Shown: positions 45,330-55,511, counted from the stretch's first letter. The stretch: 64,000 nt of DNA from Hydrogenophaga sp. IBVHS1 (GCF_002127265.1 NZ_NFUU01000002.1:372001-436000); one strand, 5' to 3'. A program made the numbers and translations. The notes: a model not told the origin generated them from the letters alone.

Positions 45330-46666
45330 GGCTATGGCTTCCCTTGAACACGCGTCCATGCGGGACGCGGGGATCAGGCCGTCCCACGCCTCCGGTTTTC
45401 ATGCGGTGGCCTGGCGCTGGCACTTCTACACAGGGCTCTACGTGGTGCCCTTTCTGCTCATGCTCGCGGTCACCGGCGCGGTGATGGTGTTTTTTACCGG
45501 CTTCCAGACGCGGCTCGGCCCGGTGGTTCATGTCACGCCGCAGGCGGTGGCCCAACCGGTGAGCGCGCAGGCGCAGGCCGTGATGGAGCTGCGCTCGCAA
45601 GGCGCGCTGCTCGAATATGTGGCCCCGCGCGCCCCTGACCAGGCCAGCTGGTTCGTGGTGGCGCGCGACGGCCTCACCGAAGCGGTGGCGGTAGACCCCT
45701 ACAGTGCGCGCGTGCTGCACCTGGTCGACAAGGACGACACCGTGTTCGCCTGGGCGCAGCGCATCCACGGCACCCTGCTCATGGACGATCTGGGCGACCG
45801 CCTGATCGAGATCGCCGCCGGCTTCGGTGTGGTGATGATCCTCACCGGCATCTACCTGTGGTGGCCACGCGGTGGCACGCGCTGGGCTCAGGTGCTGGTG
45901 CCGGATCTGCGCCTCAAGGGCCGTCTGTGGTGGCGTTCGCTGCATGGCAGCGTGGGGTTCTGGATCAGCGCGGTTTTGCTGGCCTTTCTGCTCACGGGGC
46001 TGTCGTGGGCCGGCATCTGGGGTGGCAAGGTCGTTCAACCCTGGGGATCTTTCCCCGCGGAGAAATGGGACAACGTGCCCATGTCCGATGCCACGCACGC
46101 CCGTCTCAATGCGACAGGCCAGCACGAAGTGCCGTGGGGACTCGAGCAGACGCAGCTGCCCGCTTCTGGCTCCGATGCGGGCACAGTGGGCGTGCCTGCC
46201 GGTCAGCCCGTGAACCTGGACACCGTGGCCGCGCTGGCGAGGCAGCTCGGCTTTGAAGGCCAGCACCACATCCAGTTGCCGCAGGAAGACAACGGTGTGT
46301 TCACGATCTCGGCCGACACCATGAGCGGTGACCTGCGCAACCCCACGCGCGACCGCACGGTGCATGTGGACCGGTACAGCGGCCGCGTGATTGCCGAGGC
46401 CGCGTTCGCCGACTACTCGCTGGTGGCGAAAGGCATGGCGGTGGGCATCGCACTGCACCAGGGCGACCTGGGGCTCTGGAACGCAGCGCTCAACCTGCTG
46501 TTCTGCGCGGGCGTGGCGTTGCTGTGCATCAGCGGCATGGTGATGTGGTGGAAGCGGCGGCCTGCTGGCAGCGGCTGGCGCATCGTGGCACCGCCTGTGC
46601 CGCGCGATCTGCCGTTGTGGAAGGGAGGCGCCGCCTTGATGTGCGCAGTGGCACTGGCGTTCCCGC

Positions 46667-47815
<1,149 letters not shown>

Positions 47816-47830
47816 GGATGAGGCATTGTA

Positions 47831-47849
47831 GATAACTACAATTCTCATT
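47831..47849. promoter_or_regulatory. Fur-box-like sequence between fbpC-like and fbpB-like genes
   Basis: GATAACTACAATTCTCATT matches the classical 19-bp Fur box at 12 of 19 positions by my count. It lies 15 bp before the ATPase start and 45 bp before the permease start, in an AT-rich patch. This is where an iron-responsive repressor of the divergent pair would bind. The match is imperfect. Confidence 0.5.
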
Positions 47850-47893
47850 TGTGTTGACGTGGGTCATAGGCCCTTCCATCTCTTCCCCTGCCC

Positions 47894-49501
47894 ATGCCAC
47901 GCTGGTTGTCTCCGACCCTTTTGATCCTGCTCGCTCTGGCACTCACGCTGCCGGTGCTGGCGTTGGTGGGGTCGTGGTTCCAGTTCGATGCCGTGGCGCG
48001 CGATGTGCTCGGGCAGATGGCGCAGACCGTGCTCCCGGAGTACGCGCTCACCACCCTGCTGCTCTGCGCGAGCGTGGCGGTGGGTGTGGGGGTGGTCGGC
48101 ATGGCCACCGCCAGCATCGTTACCTTGTTTGAGTTTCCTGGCCGCCGCTTTTTCGAATGGGCGCTGTTGCTGCCGCTGGCCATGCCTGCCTATGTGGTGG
48201 CCTACGCCTACACCGACTTTTTGCAGTTCAGCGGTCCGCTGCAAGTCTGGTTGCGCGAAGGTTTTGGCCTGTCGGGCCGGGTGTTCCCCGAAATCCGCAA
48301 CACGCCCGGGGCGGTCTGGGTCTTTACCTTTTCGCTGTATCCCTATGTGTACCTGCTCGCCCGCACCGCGCTGGGCGAGCGCGCCGCGCAACTGATGGAA
48401 GCCGCGAGGTTGCTGGGTGCGCCGCTGGCGCGCCGCATCCGCGAGGTGGCGCTGCCGCTGGCCCGCCCGGCCGTGGCGGCGGGCGTGGCGCTGGCGCTCA
48501 TGGAAACGCTGGCCGACTTTGGCGTGGTCAGCTATTTCGGCGTGCAGACCTTCACCGCCGGCGTTTACAAGGCATGGCTTGCCATGGACAACCGCGCGGC
48601 GGCGGCCCAGCTGGCCACCATGCTGCTGGCCGTGGTGGCACTGCTGCTGTGGCTGGAGTTCCGTGCACAGCGCCGCATGAGGTTTGCCACCTTGCGCGGC
48701 CAGCGCGCGGGCAGTGCCGAGGCACAACCCGTGCGCCTGATCGGCGGTCGCGCGGTGGCCGCGGTGGCGGTTTGCGCGCTGCCGATCCTGTTCGGCTTCG
48801 TGCTGCCGGTGGTGTTCATGCTGCGGCCACTCGTGGGCGGCTGGGACACCCTGCCCTGGACCGCGTTTCTGCAGTGGTCTCGCAACAGCGTGTGGCTCGC
48901 GGGGCTGGCTGCCGCACTGGCCACCGGCATCGCGCTGGCATTGGCCTTTGCGCTGCGCGCGCGTCCCGGCCCGCTCACGCGTGGCGTGGTACAGCTCGCC
49001 AGCCTGGGCTACGCCGTGCCCGGCGCTGTGATTGTGGTGGGCCTGCTTCTGCCGGTGGGCTGGTTGCAGGCCGTCAAGCCCGACACCAGCGTGGGCTATT
49101 TCGTCACCGCCACCGTGCTCGGCATCGTGTGGGCCTACCTGGTGCGGTTCACGGCGGTGGCGCTGCAATCGGTGCAGAGCGGCTACACGCGCATTCCCGC
49201 CAGCCTCGACGATTCCGCCCGCATGCTCGGCACCACCGGGCTGGGTCTGGCCATGCGCGTGCACTGGCCGCTGCTCAAGCGCTCCACCGCAGCGGCTGCG
49301 CTGCTGGTGTTCGTGGACGTGATGAAGGAGCTGCCCGCCACGCTCGTGCTGCGCCCCTTCAACAGCGACACCCTGGCCGTGGTGACCTACCAGCTCGCGC
49401 GCGACGAGCGTCTGGGCGAGGCCGCGCTGCCCGCGCTCACGCTGGTGCTGGTGGGCCTGGTGCCGGTGATTCTGCTGAGCCGCACCTTGCGACAGCGGTA
49501 A
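47894..49501 (+). CDS. Iron(III) ABC transporter permease (FbpB-like)
   Basis: Permease of 535 residues with two homologous halves of about six transmembrane segments each, as in FbpB/SfuB. Each half has an EAA loop: MEAARLLGAPLARRIREVALPLARPA and DDSARMLGTTGLGLAMRVHWPLLK. It imports the substrate across the inner membrane with the divergently encoded ATPase. The binding protein is not in the neighbourhood and must be encoded elsewhere. Confidence 0.9.
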   Translation: MPRWLSPTLLILLALALTLPVLALVGSWFQFDAVARDVLGQMAQTVLPEYALTTLLLCASVAVGVGVVGMATASIVTLFEFPGRRFFEWALLLPLAMPAYVVAYAYTDFLQFSGPLQVWLREGFGLSGRVFPEIRNTPGAVWVFTFSLYPYVYLLARTALGERAAQLMEAARLLGAPLARRIREVALPLARPAVAAGVALALMETLADFGVVSYFGVQTFTAGVYKAWLAMDNRAAAAQLATMLLAVVALLLWLEFRAQRRMRFATLRGQRAGSAEAQPVRLIGGRAVAAVAVCALPILFGFVLPVVFMLRPLVGGWDTLPWTAFLQWSRNSVWLAGLAAALATGIALALAFALRARPGPLTRGVVQLASLGYAVPGAVIVVGLLLPVGWLQAVKPDTSVGYFVTATVLGIVWAYLVRFTAVALQSVQSGYTRIPASLDDSARMLGTTGLGLAMRVHWPLLKRSTAAAALLVFVDVMKELPATLVLRPFNSDTLAVVTYQLARDERLGEAALPALTLVLVGLVPVILLSRTLRQR

Positions 49502-49552
49502 GCGGGTGTTGCGCAGCTTGTGCCGTGCATGGCGCGCTGCTTTAATGCCCCG

Positions 49553-49993
49553 ATGAAAAATTCCACTGAAGATCGCCGTCAGTTCCTCTCACTGGCCGCC
49601 GTCACCAGCATCGGTGCCTTCCTCGCCGGCTGCTCCATCCGACCTCCGCTGCCAGGGCAGGCGCCCGCCAGCCCTGCCTACAAGCGTGAAGCCGCGACCC
49701 ATCTTTACCGCAAATACCCTGATCGCATCCACCACGGCAAGTTGCCTCCGATGCTCTACGCCATCGGTGTGCTTGAGATCGAGGTGCTGCAGGGTGGGCG
49801 CGTGGGCGCCACGCGCTGGCTGCGCGGGCCGAGCCATGCGCCCGAGGTGATGGCCGAGATCGAACGCCTGGTGCGCGCCGCCGCGCCGTTTCCCTCGCCT
49901 GGCGGGTTCGGGCGGGTGCAGTACGTGGACACCTGGCTGTGGGACCGCAGCGGGCGCTTCCAGCTCGACACGCTGACCGAAGGCCAGCTCTGA
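49553..49993 (+). CDS. Putative lipoprotein with TonB-C-terminus-like domain
   Basis: Protein of 146 residues. An N-terminal RRQFLSLAAVTSIGAFLAGCS has a twin-arginine-like start and a lipobox Cys. The C-terminal part (LPPMLYAIGVLEIEVLQGGRVGATRW then FGRVQYVDTWLWDRSGRFQLDTL) has the beta-rich look of TonB-like C-terminal domains. I do not recognise a named family. It may be membrane-anchored in the periplasm. It lies 51 bp after the permease gene but has its own plausible start, ATG 49553. Confidence 0.7.
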   Translation: MKNSTEDRRQFLSLAAVTSIGAFLAGCSIRPPLPGQAPASPAYKREAATHLYRKYPDRIHHGKLPPMLYAIGVLEIEVLQGGRVGATRWLRGPSHAPEVMAEIERLVRAAAPFPSPGGFGRVQYVDTWLWDRSGRFQLDTLTEGQL

Positions 49994-49997
49994 GCGC

Positions 49998-50429
49998 TCA
50001 GCCGGCCGGCATCTCCCTCGGTCCGCCGTTCACGCCCCATGGGGTGCCGAAGCGGTCGGTCACCATGCCGAAGGTATCGGCCCAGAAAGTTTCGCCCAGC
50101 GGCATGCCGACTTTGCCGCCTTCAGCCAGCGCGTTGAACACGCGCGTGGCTTCGGCCACGGTGGGGTAGGTGATGGCCATCATGCAGCCCTGAATGCCCT
50201 GGAACGGCACGCCGGGTGGCGCGTCGCCGGCCATGATGGCGAAGTCGGGGTGTACCAGGTAGGCGTGCATGATGCGGTCGGCCTGGCCGGGTGGCACGGG
50301 TTCGCCACCGGGCATCTCGCCGTAGGTGATGAGCGCTTCAAGCTTGGCGCCAAGCACCTTGGCGTAGAACTTCATGGCTTCGGCGCAGTTGCCGTCGTAA
50401 GACAGGTAGGCAGATAGCTGAACTGACAT
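49998..50429 (-). CDS. VOC/PhnB-like glyoxalase-fold protein
   Basis: Protein of 143 residues of the PhnB-like vicinal-oxygen-chelate group: QLSAYLSYDGNCAEAMKFYAKVLGA at the N-terminus and the C-terminal AEGGKVGMPLGETFWADTFGMVTDRFGTPWGVN. Members bind small ligands, and most have no known reaction. Two adjacent ATGs exist; GGAG lies 6 bp before ATG 50429, so I prefer it to 50435. Confidence 0.88.
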   Translation of the reverse strand: MSVQLSAYLSYDGNCAEAMKFYAKVLGAKLEALITYGEMPGGEPVPPGQADRIMHAYLVHPDFAIMAGDAPPGVPFQGIQGCMMAITYPTVAEATRVFNALAEGGKVGMPLGETFWADTFGMVTDRFGTPWGVNGGPREMPAG

Positions 50430-50584
50430 GGACATCTCCGGATGAGTTGAGGGAATCCCGGGTCTCGAGGGAGCCCGGTTGCTCTGTCGGCATGGCTACG
50501 ACGAAGCGGGCCGGGGCGTTTCGACAGCGTTGCAGAGGCCGGCGACGAATGGTCGGCAGGGTCCAGCGGCTACCATCGCTCCCC

Positions 50585-51838
50585 ATGGCGCTGAACTGGG
50601 TCTGGATCGGATTCTTCACCGTGGCGTTCGCCACCGCTGTGGTGCGCTGGTTGCTCGGCGAATACGGCATCCTGCAGGCCCTGATGACCGCCATGTTCGA
50701 TGGCGCGCGTTCCGGCTTCGAGATCTCCCTCGGCCTGGCCGGCATCATGGCGCTCTGGCTGGGGCTCATGCGCGTGGGCGAGCGCGCCGGCATGATCGAG
50801 CTGCTCGCCCGGCTGGCCGGTCCGCTGCTGCGGCGCCTGTTCCCCGAGGTACCCCAGGGCCACCCCGCGCAGGGCGCCATGACCATGAACATGTCGGCCA
50901 ACCTGCTGGGGCTGGACAACGCCGCCACGCCGCTGGGCCTGAAGGCCATGCGCGAGCTGCAGACGCTCAACACCGAACCTCCGGGCACGGCCAGCCACGC
51001 GCAGATCATGTTCGTGGTGATGAACACGGCCGGCCTCACGCTGATTCCCACCTCGGTCATCGCCATCCGCCAGAGCATCGCCCTCAAGCAGGGCCTGGGG
51101 GCGGGGTTCAACGCGGCAGACATCTTTCTGCCCACTTTGCTGGTCACCTTCATGGCGCTGCTGGCTGGCGTGCTCGCGGTGGCGGTGTGCCAGCGCCTGC
51201 CGCTGTGGCGCGCGCGTTTTCTGCTGCCGGTGCTGGCGGTGGGTGGGCTGCTGGCGGCGGCCGTCACGGCGCTCTCGCAACTGCCCGCAGAGCAGGCGGC
51301 GCGGGTGGCGGGCACCACCGGCGCGGCCGTGATCCTGGGCGTGGTGATGCTGTTTGTGCTGGCGGGTGCCTGGAAGCGCATCAACGTGTACGACGCCTTC
51401 ATTGAAGGCGCCAAGGAAGGCTTTGGCGTGGCGATCCAGATCGTGCCGTACCTCATCGCCATCCTGATTGCCATCGGCGTGTTTCGTGCCGCCGGCTGCA
51501 TGGACTTTCTGCTCTCGGGCATTGGCGCGGCCGTGGCCGCCATGGGCTGGAACACCGATTTCCTGCCGGCGTTGCCGGTGGGTCTGATGAAGATCCTCTC
51601 TGGCGCGGGCGCACGCGGTCTGATGATCGACGTGATGCAGACGCACGGCGTGGATTCGTTCGCCGGGCGCCTGGCCGCCATCGTGCAGGGTTCCACCGAA
51701 ACCACTTTTTATGTGCTCGCGGTGTACTTCGGCAGCGTGGGCGTGCAGCACGCGCGCTATGCCCTGGCCTGTGCGCTGTTTGCCGATGCCGTGGGGCTGG
51801 CGGCGGCCATTGGCGTGGGCTACGCCATGCTGCGCTGA
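50585..51838 (+). CDS. SpmA-SpmB fusion, nucleoside-recognition (Gate) domain membrane protein
   Basis: Membrane protein of 417 residues that joins the equivalents of Bacillus spore maturation proteins SpmA and SpmB. The N-terminal half has NMSANLLGLDNAATPLGLKAM, the second half QIVPYLIAILIAIGVFRAAG and GSTETTFYVLAVYFGSVG, each a Gate domain. About eight to ten transmembrane segments are visible. The organism is not a spore former by its other genes, so the function is unknown, perhaps transport. Its last codons overlap the convergent udgX-type gene by 19 bp. Confidence 0.85.
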   Translation: MALNWVWIGFFTVAFATAVVRWLLGEYGILQALMTAMFDGARSGFEISLGLAGIMALWLGLMRVGERAGMIELLARLAGPLLRRLFPEVPQGHPAQGAMTMNMSANLLGLDNAATPLGLKAMRELQTLNTEPPGTASHAQIMFVVMNTAGLTLIPTSVIAIRQSIALKQGLGAGFNAADIFLPTLLVTFMALLAGVLAVAVCQRLPLWRARFLLPVLAVGGLLAAAVTALSQLPAEQAARVAGTTGAAVILGVVMLFVLAGAWKRINVYDAFIEGAKEGFGVAIQIVPYLIAILIAIGVFRAAGCMDFLLSGIGAAVAAMGWNTDFLPALPVGLMKILSGAGARGLMIDVMQTHGVDSFAGRLAAIVQGSTETTFYVLAVYFGSVGVQHARYALACALFADAVGLAAAIGVGYAMLR

Positions 51839-53262
51839 AGCGCCGGGCGCATTGCTTCCACCCAGGCTTCAAAATCTGGCGCGCCCGACTCCGCACGCCG
51901 CAGCACCGCTGCCGGGTGGTGCACCACCCACACCGGCAGACCGTCGGCCCGTTGCCACCAGCTGCCCAGGCTTTGAGCCACGCCCACACTGCGACCGAGC
52001 ACACTGGACGCAGCGGTGGCGCCCAGCGCGAGGATCGCCTGCGGTGCCACTAGCCGGATCTCCGCCTCCAGCCACTGTTCGCACGCCTCGGCCTCGCGCT
52101 GGCCGGGCGTCTTGTGCAGGCGGCGTTTGCCGCGCGGCAGGAAATGGAAATGCTTCACCGCGTTGGTGAGGTAGAGCTGCCCGGCAGGCCAGCCGAGTTC
52201 GACCAGGGCCCGGCGCAGCAGCTGGCCCGCAGGCCCCACGAACGGACGGCCCGCCAGGTCCTCCTGGTCTCCGGGTTGTTCGCCCACGATCATGAGTTGC
52301 GCGCCCACCGAGCCTTCGCCCCACACGGTCTGCGTGGCGGCCGCAGCCATGGGGCAATCGGTGCAGTGGCGCGCGCGCCGGCCCAGATCGGACAGTTGTT
52401 CCTGCGGTGTGCGCGGCGCTCGTTCGGCCACGCGGGGCACGCCGATGGGCATGCGCCGCTGCGATTCGCTGGCCTGCGCCACCATGCGCGCACTGCGCTC
52501 GGGCGCTTGCTGCAGCAAACCGGAGATGGCCTGCGTTTCGGGCAGGTTGTGCCAGTAGCGGCGCGGCATCTCGCGCAACATGGCGGCGGTCTTGACGCGC
52601 GAGGGGTTGAAGATGCTGCGGTAGTAGTCGAGCCAGAGCGCCTCACCGGCGTCGGGCGGCGGCGCCTCAGAGCGGTCCACGCCGGGTGTGAATTCCAGCC
52701 CTTCGCGGTTCCAGTGCACGCACAGCGCCGGGGTGAGGATGGCCCAGTGCATAGCGGCGAAACGCCTGGCGAAGAACGGCGCAGCGGCGCGCACGATGTG
52801 GTGCACCGGTTCGAACCACGCCACGTAGTGCACCTCGCCGTTGCCTTCGTCGAGCTGGCGAAAGCGCACGAAGGCGTGCATCTTGTGAATCTCGCGCCGA
52901 ACCTCGCGCGCCATGCGCTCCAGCGAGAGTCGGCGCGGGTCCAGCGCGTCGCGCCAGCGACGCGGATCGTCAGCGAGATCGATGGCCAGTTCGTGCAGCC
53001 GCTCGTACCGGTCGGCTTGCGCGTGCAGGGCCACGGTCTCGGCCAGGGGCATGAAGCCGACAGGCAACTGCCGCAATGCGCGCCCTGGCACCGCCTCTGT
53101 GGGCGGCGGGGGCGCTGCTGTTCCATCGAGCAGGTCGCCTTGCGCTGCCTCACCCTCCGTCCACTTCACGTCTTGTGGCGCCGCGCCGCAGGCGAGCACG
53201 GCCGAAAGCGCGCGCAGCGCGTGCGTCACGTCGTTGGGTTGGTGGTCAACCTGCCAGTGCAT
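51820..53262 (-). CDS. DUF4130-UdgX fusion, uracil-DNA-binding protein
   Basis: Two-domain protein of 480 residues. The N-terminal domain (about 1-255) is the DUF4130 DNA-metabolism domain (RLSLERMAREVRREIHKMHAFVRFR, then YYRSIFNPSRVKTAAMLREMPRRYW). The C-terminal domain is a family-4-like uracil-DNA glycosylase (GEQPGDQEDLAGRPFVGPAGQ, and VVHHPAAVLR at the end) with Fe-S type cysteines (CTDCP). The loop GKRRLHKTP, with His383, is the UdgX signature; in mycobacterial UdgX the equivalent His links covalently to the abasic site. It is encoded 8 bp after the radical SAM gene in the same operon. Confidence 0.9.
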   Translation of the reverse strand: MHWQVDHQPNDVTHALRALSAVLACGAAPQDVKWTEGEAAQGDLLDGTAAPPPPTEAVPGRALRQLPVGFMPLAETVALHAQADRYERLHELAIDLADDPRRWRDALDPRRLSLERMAREVRREIHKMHAFVRFRQLDEGNGEVHYVAWFEPVHHIVRAAAPFFARRFAAMHWAILTPALCVHWNREGLEFTPGVDRSEAPPPDAGEALWLDYYRSIFNPSRVKTAAMLREMPRRYWHNLPETQAISGLLQQAPERSARMVAQASESQRRMPIGVPRVAERAPRTPQEQLSDLGRRARHCTDCPMAAAATQTVWGEGSVGAQLMIVGEQPGDQEDLAGRPFVGPAGQLLRRALVELGWPAGQLYLTNAVKHFHFLPRGKRRLHKTPGQREAEACEQWLEAEIRLVAPQAILALGATAASSVLGRSVGVAQSLGSWWQRADGLPVWVVHHPAAVLRRAESGAPDFEAWVEAMRPALQRSMA

Positions 53263-53270
53263 GTCAATGC

Positions 53271-54551
53271 TCAGGCGCTGACCCCGGCGGCTTCAAACAA
53301 ATCCGGCTGTGCCAGCTTCCTGGGCGTCGGCGGCGTCTGGAGGGTGAGCGCCACCGCGCCGGGCCGGTGATCCGGCAGGTGCACGAAGTCCAGCGCCTTG
53401 CGGCCTGCGTTGCCCAGGCGCTCCATGTCGGCGCGGCGCAGCTGGCGCACGCGGCGCGCATCCAGCAGCCGCTGCACCGAGCGAACGCCCAGGCCCGGCA
53501 CGCGCAGCAGCGCCTCGCGCGAAGCGCGGTTCACGTCCACCGGAAACAACTCCGGGTGCGCCAGCGCCCACGCCAGCTTCGGGTCCGTTTCCATCGACAG
53601 CATGCCGCCGGGCAGCACCAGTTCGGCGGCGTCGAAACCGTAGAAACGCATGAGCCAGTCGGCCTGGTACAGCCGGTGTTCGCGCACCAGCGGCGCGGCC
53701 TGGCCGGGCAGTTTGGCGCTGGCATGCGGGATCGGGCTGAAAGCCGAGTAATAGACGCGCTTCAGGCGGTACCCGGCGTACAGCGCGGCGCTGGTCTGCA
53801 GGATGCAGCGGTCGTCTGAGTCGTCGGCGCCGATGATCATCTGCGTGCTCTGGCCGGCCGGCGCAAAACGCGGCGGCGTGGCGCCGGTGCCTTGCTGGCC
53901 GGGCAGGGAGCGGATGCGCTGTGACTGCACCTTCTGTTCGCGCGCATCGTCCAGCCGCAACCGGATGCCCGCCATTGACTGCCGGATCTGCTGGCTGCTC
54001 TTGCCCGGTGCCAGTGCATCGAGCGAGGTCTGGCTGGGCAGCTCGATGTTGATGCTGAGGCGATCGGCAAACCGCCCGGCCTGCGCGAGCAAAGCCTCGT
54101 CGGCATCGGGAACGGTCTTCAAGTGGATGTAGCCGCGAAAGGCATGCACCTCGCGCAGTTGCCGCGCCACCTCCACCAGCTGCTCCATGGTGTAGTCGGG
54201 CGAGCGGATGATGCCCGAGCTGAGGAACAGACCCTCGATGACATTGCGGCGGTAGAAATCGAGCGTGAGGTTGACCACCTCTTCCACCGAAAAGCGCGCG
54301 CGCTCCACATCGCTGGAGATGCGGTTGACGCAATAGAGGCAGTCGTACACGCACCAGTTGGTGAGCAGGATCTTCAACAGCGAGATGCAGCGGCCATCGG
54401 GCGCGTAGCTGTGGCAGATGCCCATGCCTTCGTTGGAGCCCAGGCCCTTCTGGTCGCTGGAGTTGCGTCGCGTGCCACCGCTGGAGGCGCACGAGGCATC
54501 GTATTTGGCGGCATCGGCCAGGATGCGGATCTTGCGGGCCACGGTGTTCAT
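53271..54551 (-). CDS. Putative DNA modification/repair radical SAM protein
   Basis: Radical SAM protein of 426 residues. The 4Fe-4S cysteines are C67, C71 and C74 (WCVYDCLYC). The C-terminal part has a helix-hairpin-helix DNA-binding motif (VNRASREALLRVPGLGVRSVQRLL). It belongs to the group that is consistently paired with DUF4130 and UdgX proteins, as here. The reaction is unknown. ATG 54551 lies one base after a perfect LexA box and has no Shine-Dalgarno, suggesting a leaderless, damage-induced message. The start is supported by conserved MNTVARKIRILADAAKYDASC-type beginnings in the family. Confidence 0.9.
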   Translation of the reverse strand: MNTVARKIRILADAAKYDASCASSGGTRRNSSDQKGLGSNEGMGICHSYAPDGRCISLLKILLTNWCVYDCLYCVNRISSDVERARFSVEEVVNLTLDFYRRNVIEGLFLSSGIIRSPDYTMEQLVEVARQLREVHAFRGYIHLKTVPDADEALLAQAGRFADRLSINIELPSQTSLDALAPGKSSQQIRQSMAGIRLRLDDAREQKVQSQRIRSLPGQQGTGATPPRFAPAGQSTQMIIGADDSDDRCILQTSAALYAGYRLKRVYYSAFSPIPHASAKLPGQAAPLVREHRLYQADWLMRFYGFDAAELVLPGGMLSMETDPKLAWALAHPELFPVDVNRASREALLRVPGLGVRSVQRLLDARRVRQLRRADMERLGNAGRKALDFVHLPDHRPGAVALTLQTPPTPRKLAQPDLFEAAGVSA

Positions 54552-54552
54552 A

Positions 54553-54568
54553 CTGTAAGGATATACAG
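54553..54568. promoter_or_regulatory. LexA (SOS) box before the radical SAM/UdgX operon
   Basis: CTGT-N8-ACAG, reading CTGTAAGGATATACAG on the + strand, with flanking T-A and T bases that match the extended proteobacterial consensus. It is centred about 10 bp upstream of the radical SAM start codon, so bound LexA would block initiation. It is the only such site I noticed in the window. Confidence 0.85.
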
Positions 54569-54622
54569 TCTTTTGGCGCTGCTGGCCAGCGCATCGCAAA
54601 CCTCACCGCGACCGTGGGTCTT

Positions 54623-55435
54623 TCAGCGGAAACGTGCTTCGAGCCAGCCCTTGCCGAAGGCCACGATGTCCTGTGCATCGAACAAATGGCAATCGGCCCG
54701 ACCCACGCGTCCGGTGCGGTGCCGGCCTTCTGACGCATACGCCCTGGCAATGGTTTCCACCGCATCCATCGCGCCCTCTTCGGAGAAGCAGTCGAGGATG
54801 CCGTTGGAATCCCATTCATCGGCGCACCGCCACACCTTGCGGCCGTGTTCGTCCAGCACCGGTTGCTCGTAGCTCACGCGCCGCTTGCCGGGAATGTCGG
54901 CGATGGCCTCTGCGTAATGCAGCACGGTGACCGAGTCCAGCGGCGCACCGAGCATCAGCACCTGTCCGCCCGCTTGCACGAAACGTTCGAGTGGCGATCC
55001 GGGACCGTAGGCCTCACCCAGCGCGTGCTCGCTGACCAGTTCATGCGCCTTCGCACCGATCGCGGCCATATTGGCGTCGGGGTGTGCGCTGCGCACGGCA
55101 CCGGGCAGCTGGCAAAGAAACTCATTGAGCAAACCGAAGCCGCGGTAGGTGCCTGAAGTCTGCGGATCGAACGCGGGCCAGGCCTCGCGTTCCGCAGCGC
55201 CCAATTGCGCACCGTTCAGCGTCTCTTCGTAGGGCGATCGGTCCCAAGACACATAGGCCATGAGCGAGCCGCCGGGGCTCACGCTGTCCATCAGGGCGTG
55301 AGCGACGTCGGCGGCACCGCCTTGAACCGGGCCGAGGGCCTTGAGCGATGCGTGCACCATCACGGTATCGCCGCTGCGCAGGCCCAGCGCGCGCAGTTGT
55401 TCAACGAGCTGATCGCGTGTCAGCGGTGTGTGCAT
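54623..55435 (-). CDS. AAC(3)-family aminoglycoside N-acetyltransferase-like protein
   Basis: Antibiotic N-acetyltransferase family protein of 270 residues. Motifs are GDTVMVHASLKALG at the N-terminus, YGPGSPLERFVQAGGQVLMLGAP in the centre, and the CoA-binding region around DSVTVLHYAEAIAD. The family acetylates the 3-amino group of aminoglycosides, but chromosomal members in environmental bacteria often have unknown native substrates. It lies just 14 bp beyond the 3' end of the split tRNA-Arg gene on the same strand, so before integration it could have been transcribed from the tRNA promoter. It probably shares a transcript with the radical SAM gene in part. Confidence 0.87.
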   Translation of the reverse strand: MHTPLTRDQLVEQLRALGLRSGDTVMVHASLKALGPVQGGAADVAHALMDSVSPGGSLMAYVSWDRSPYEETLNGAQLGAAEREAWPAFDPQTSGTYRGFGLLNEFLCQLPGAVRSAHPDANMAAIGAKAHELVSEHALGEAYGPGSPLERFVQAGGQVLMLGAPLDSVTVLHYAEAIADIPGKRRVSYEQPVLDEHGRKVWRCADEWDSNGILDCFSEEGAMDAVETIARAYASEGRHRTGRVGRADCHLFDAQDIVAFGKGWLEARFR

Positions 55436-55449
55436 CGAAGGGATGGGGC

Positions 55450-55511
55450 TGGTACACCAACAGGAATCGAACCTGTATCTAGCGCTTAGGAGGCGGTCGT
55501 TCTATCCATTG
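55450..55511 (-). pseudogene. 3' half of a tRNA-Arg(CCU) gene split by integration
   Basis: Read on the minus strand this is the tRNA from the D-loop onward: CAATGGATAGAAC, anticodon arm with loop CTCCTAA (anticodon CCU), T-arm ACAGG-TTCGATT-CCTGT, and an acceptor strand ending TGGTGTACCA. No 5' half precedes it; the sequence there is element DNA. The anticodon stem has a C-C mismatch and the acceptor strand is one base short of pairing with the 5' half at 63693, so it looks decayed. Architecture matches E. coli argW closely. Confidence 0.88.
55499..55511 (-). repeat. Left attachment-site core
   Basis: GTTCTATCCATTG, identical to 63669-63681 and in the same orientation. It corresponds to the D-loop and 3' side of the D-stem of tRNA-Arg(CCU). 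It marks the left crossover site of the element. Confidence 0.88.

Noticed and set aside
54623..55435. Calling the AAC(3)-like gene an acquired resistance gene of the element
   Set aside because: It lies outside the att core, has host-like composition and is not part of any cassette or transposon.
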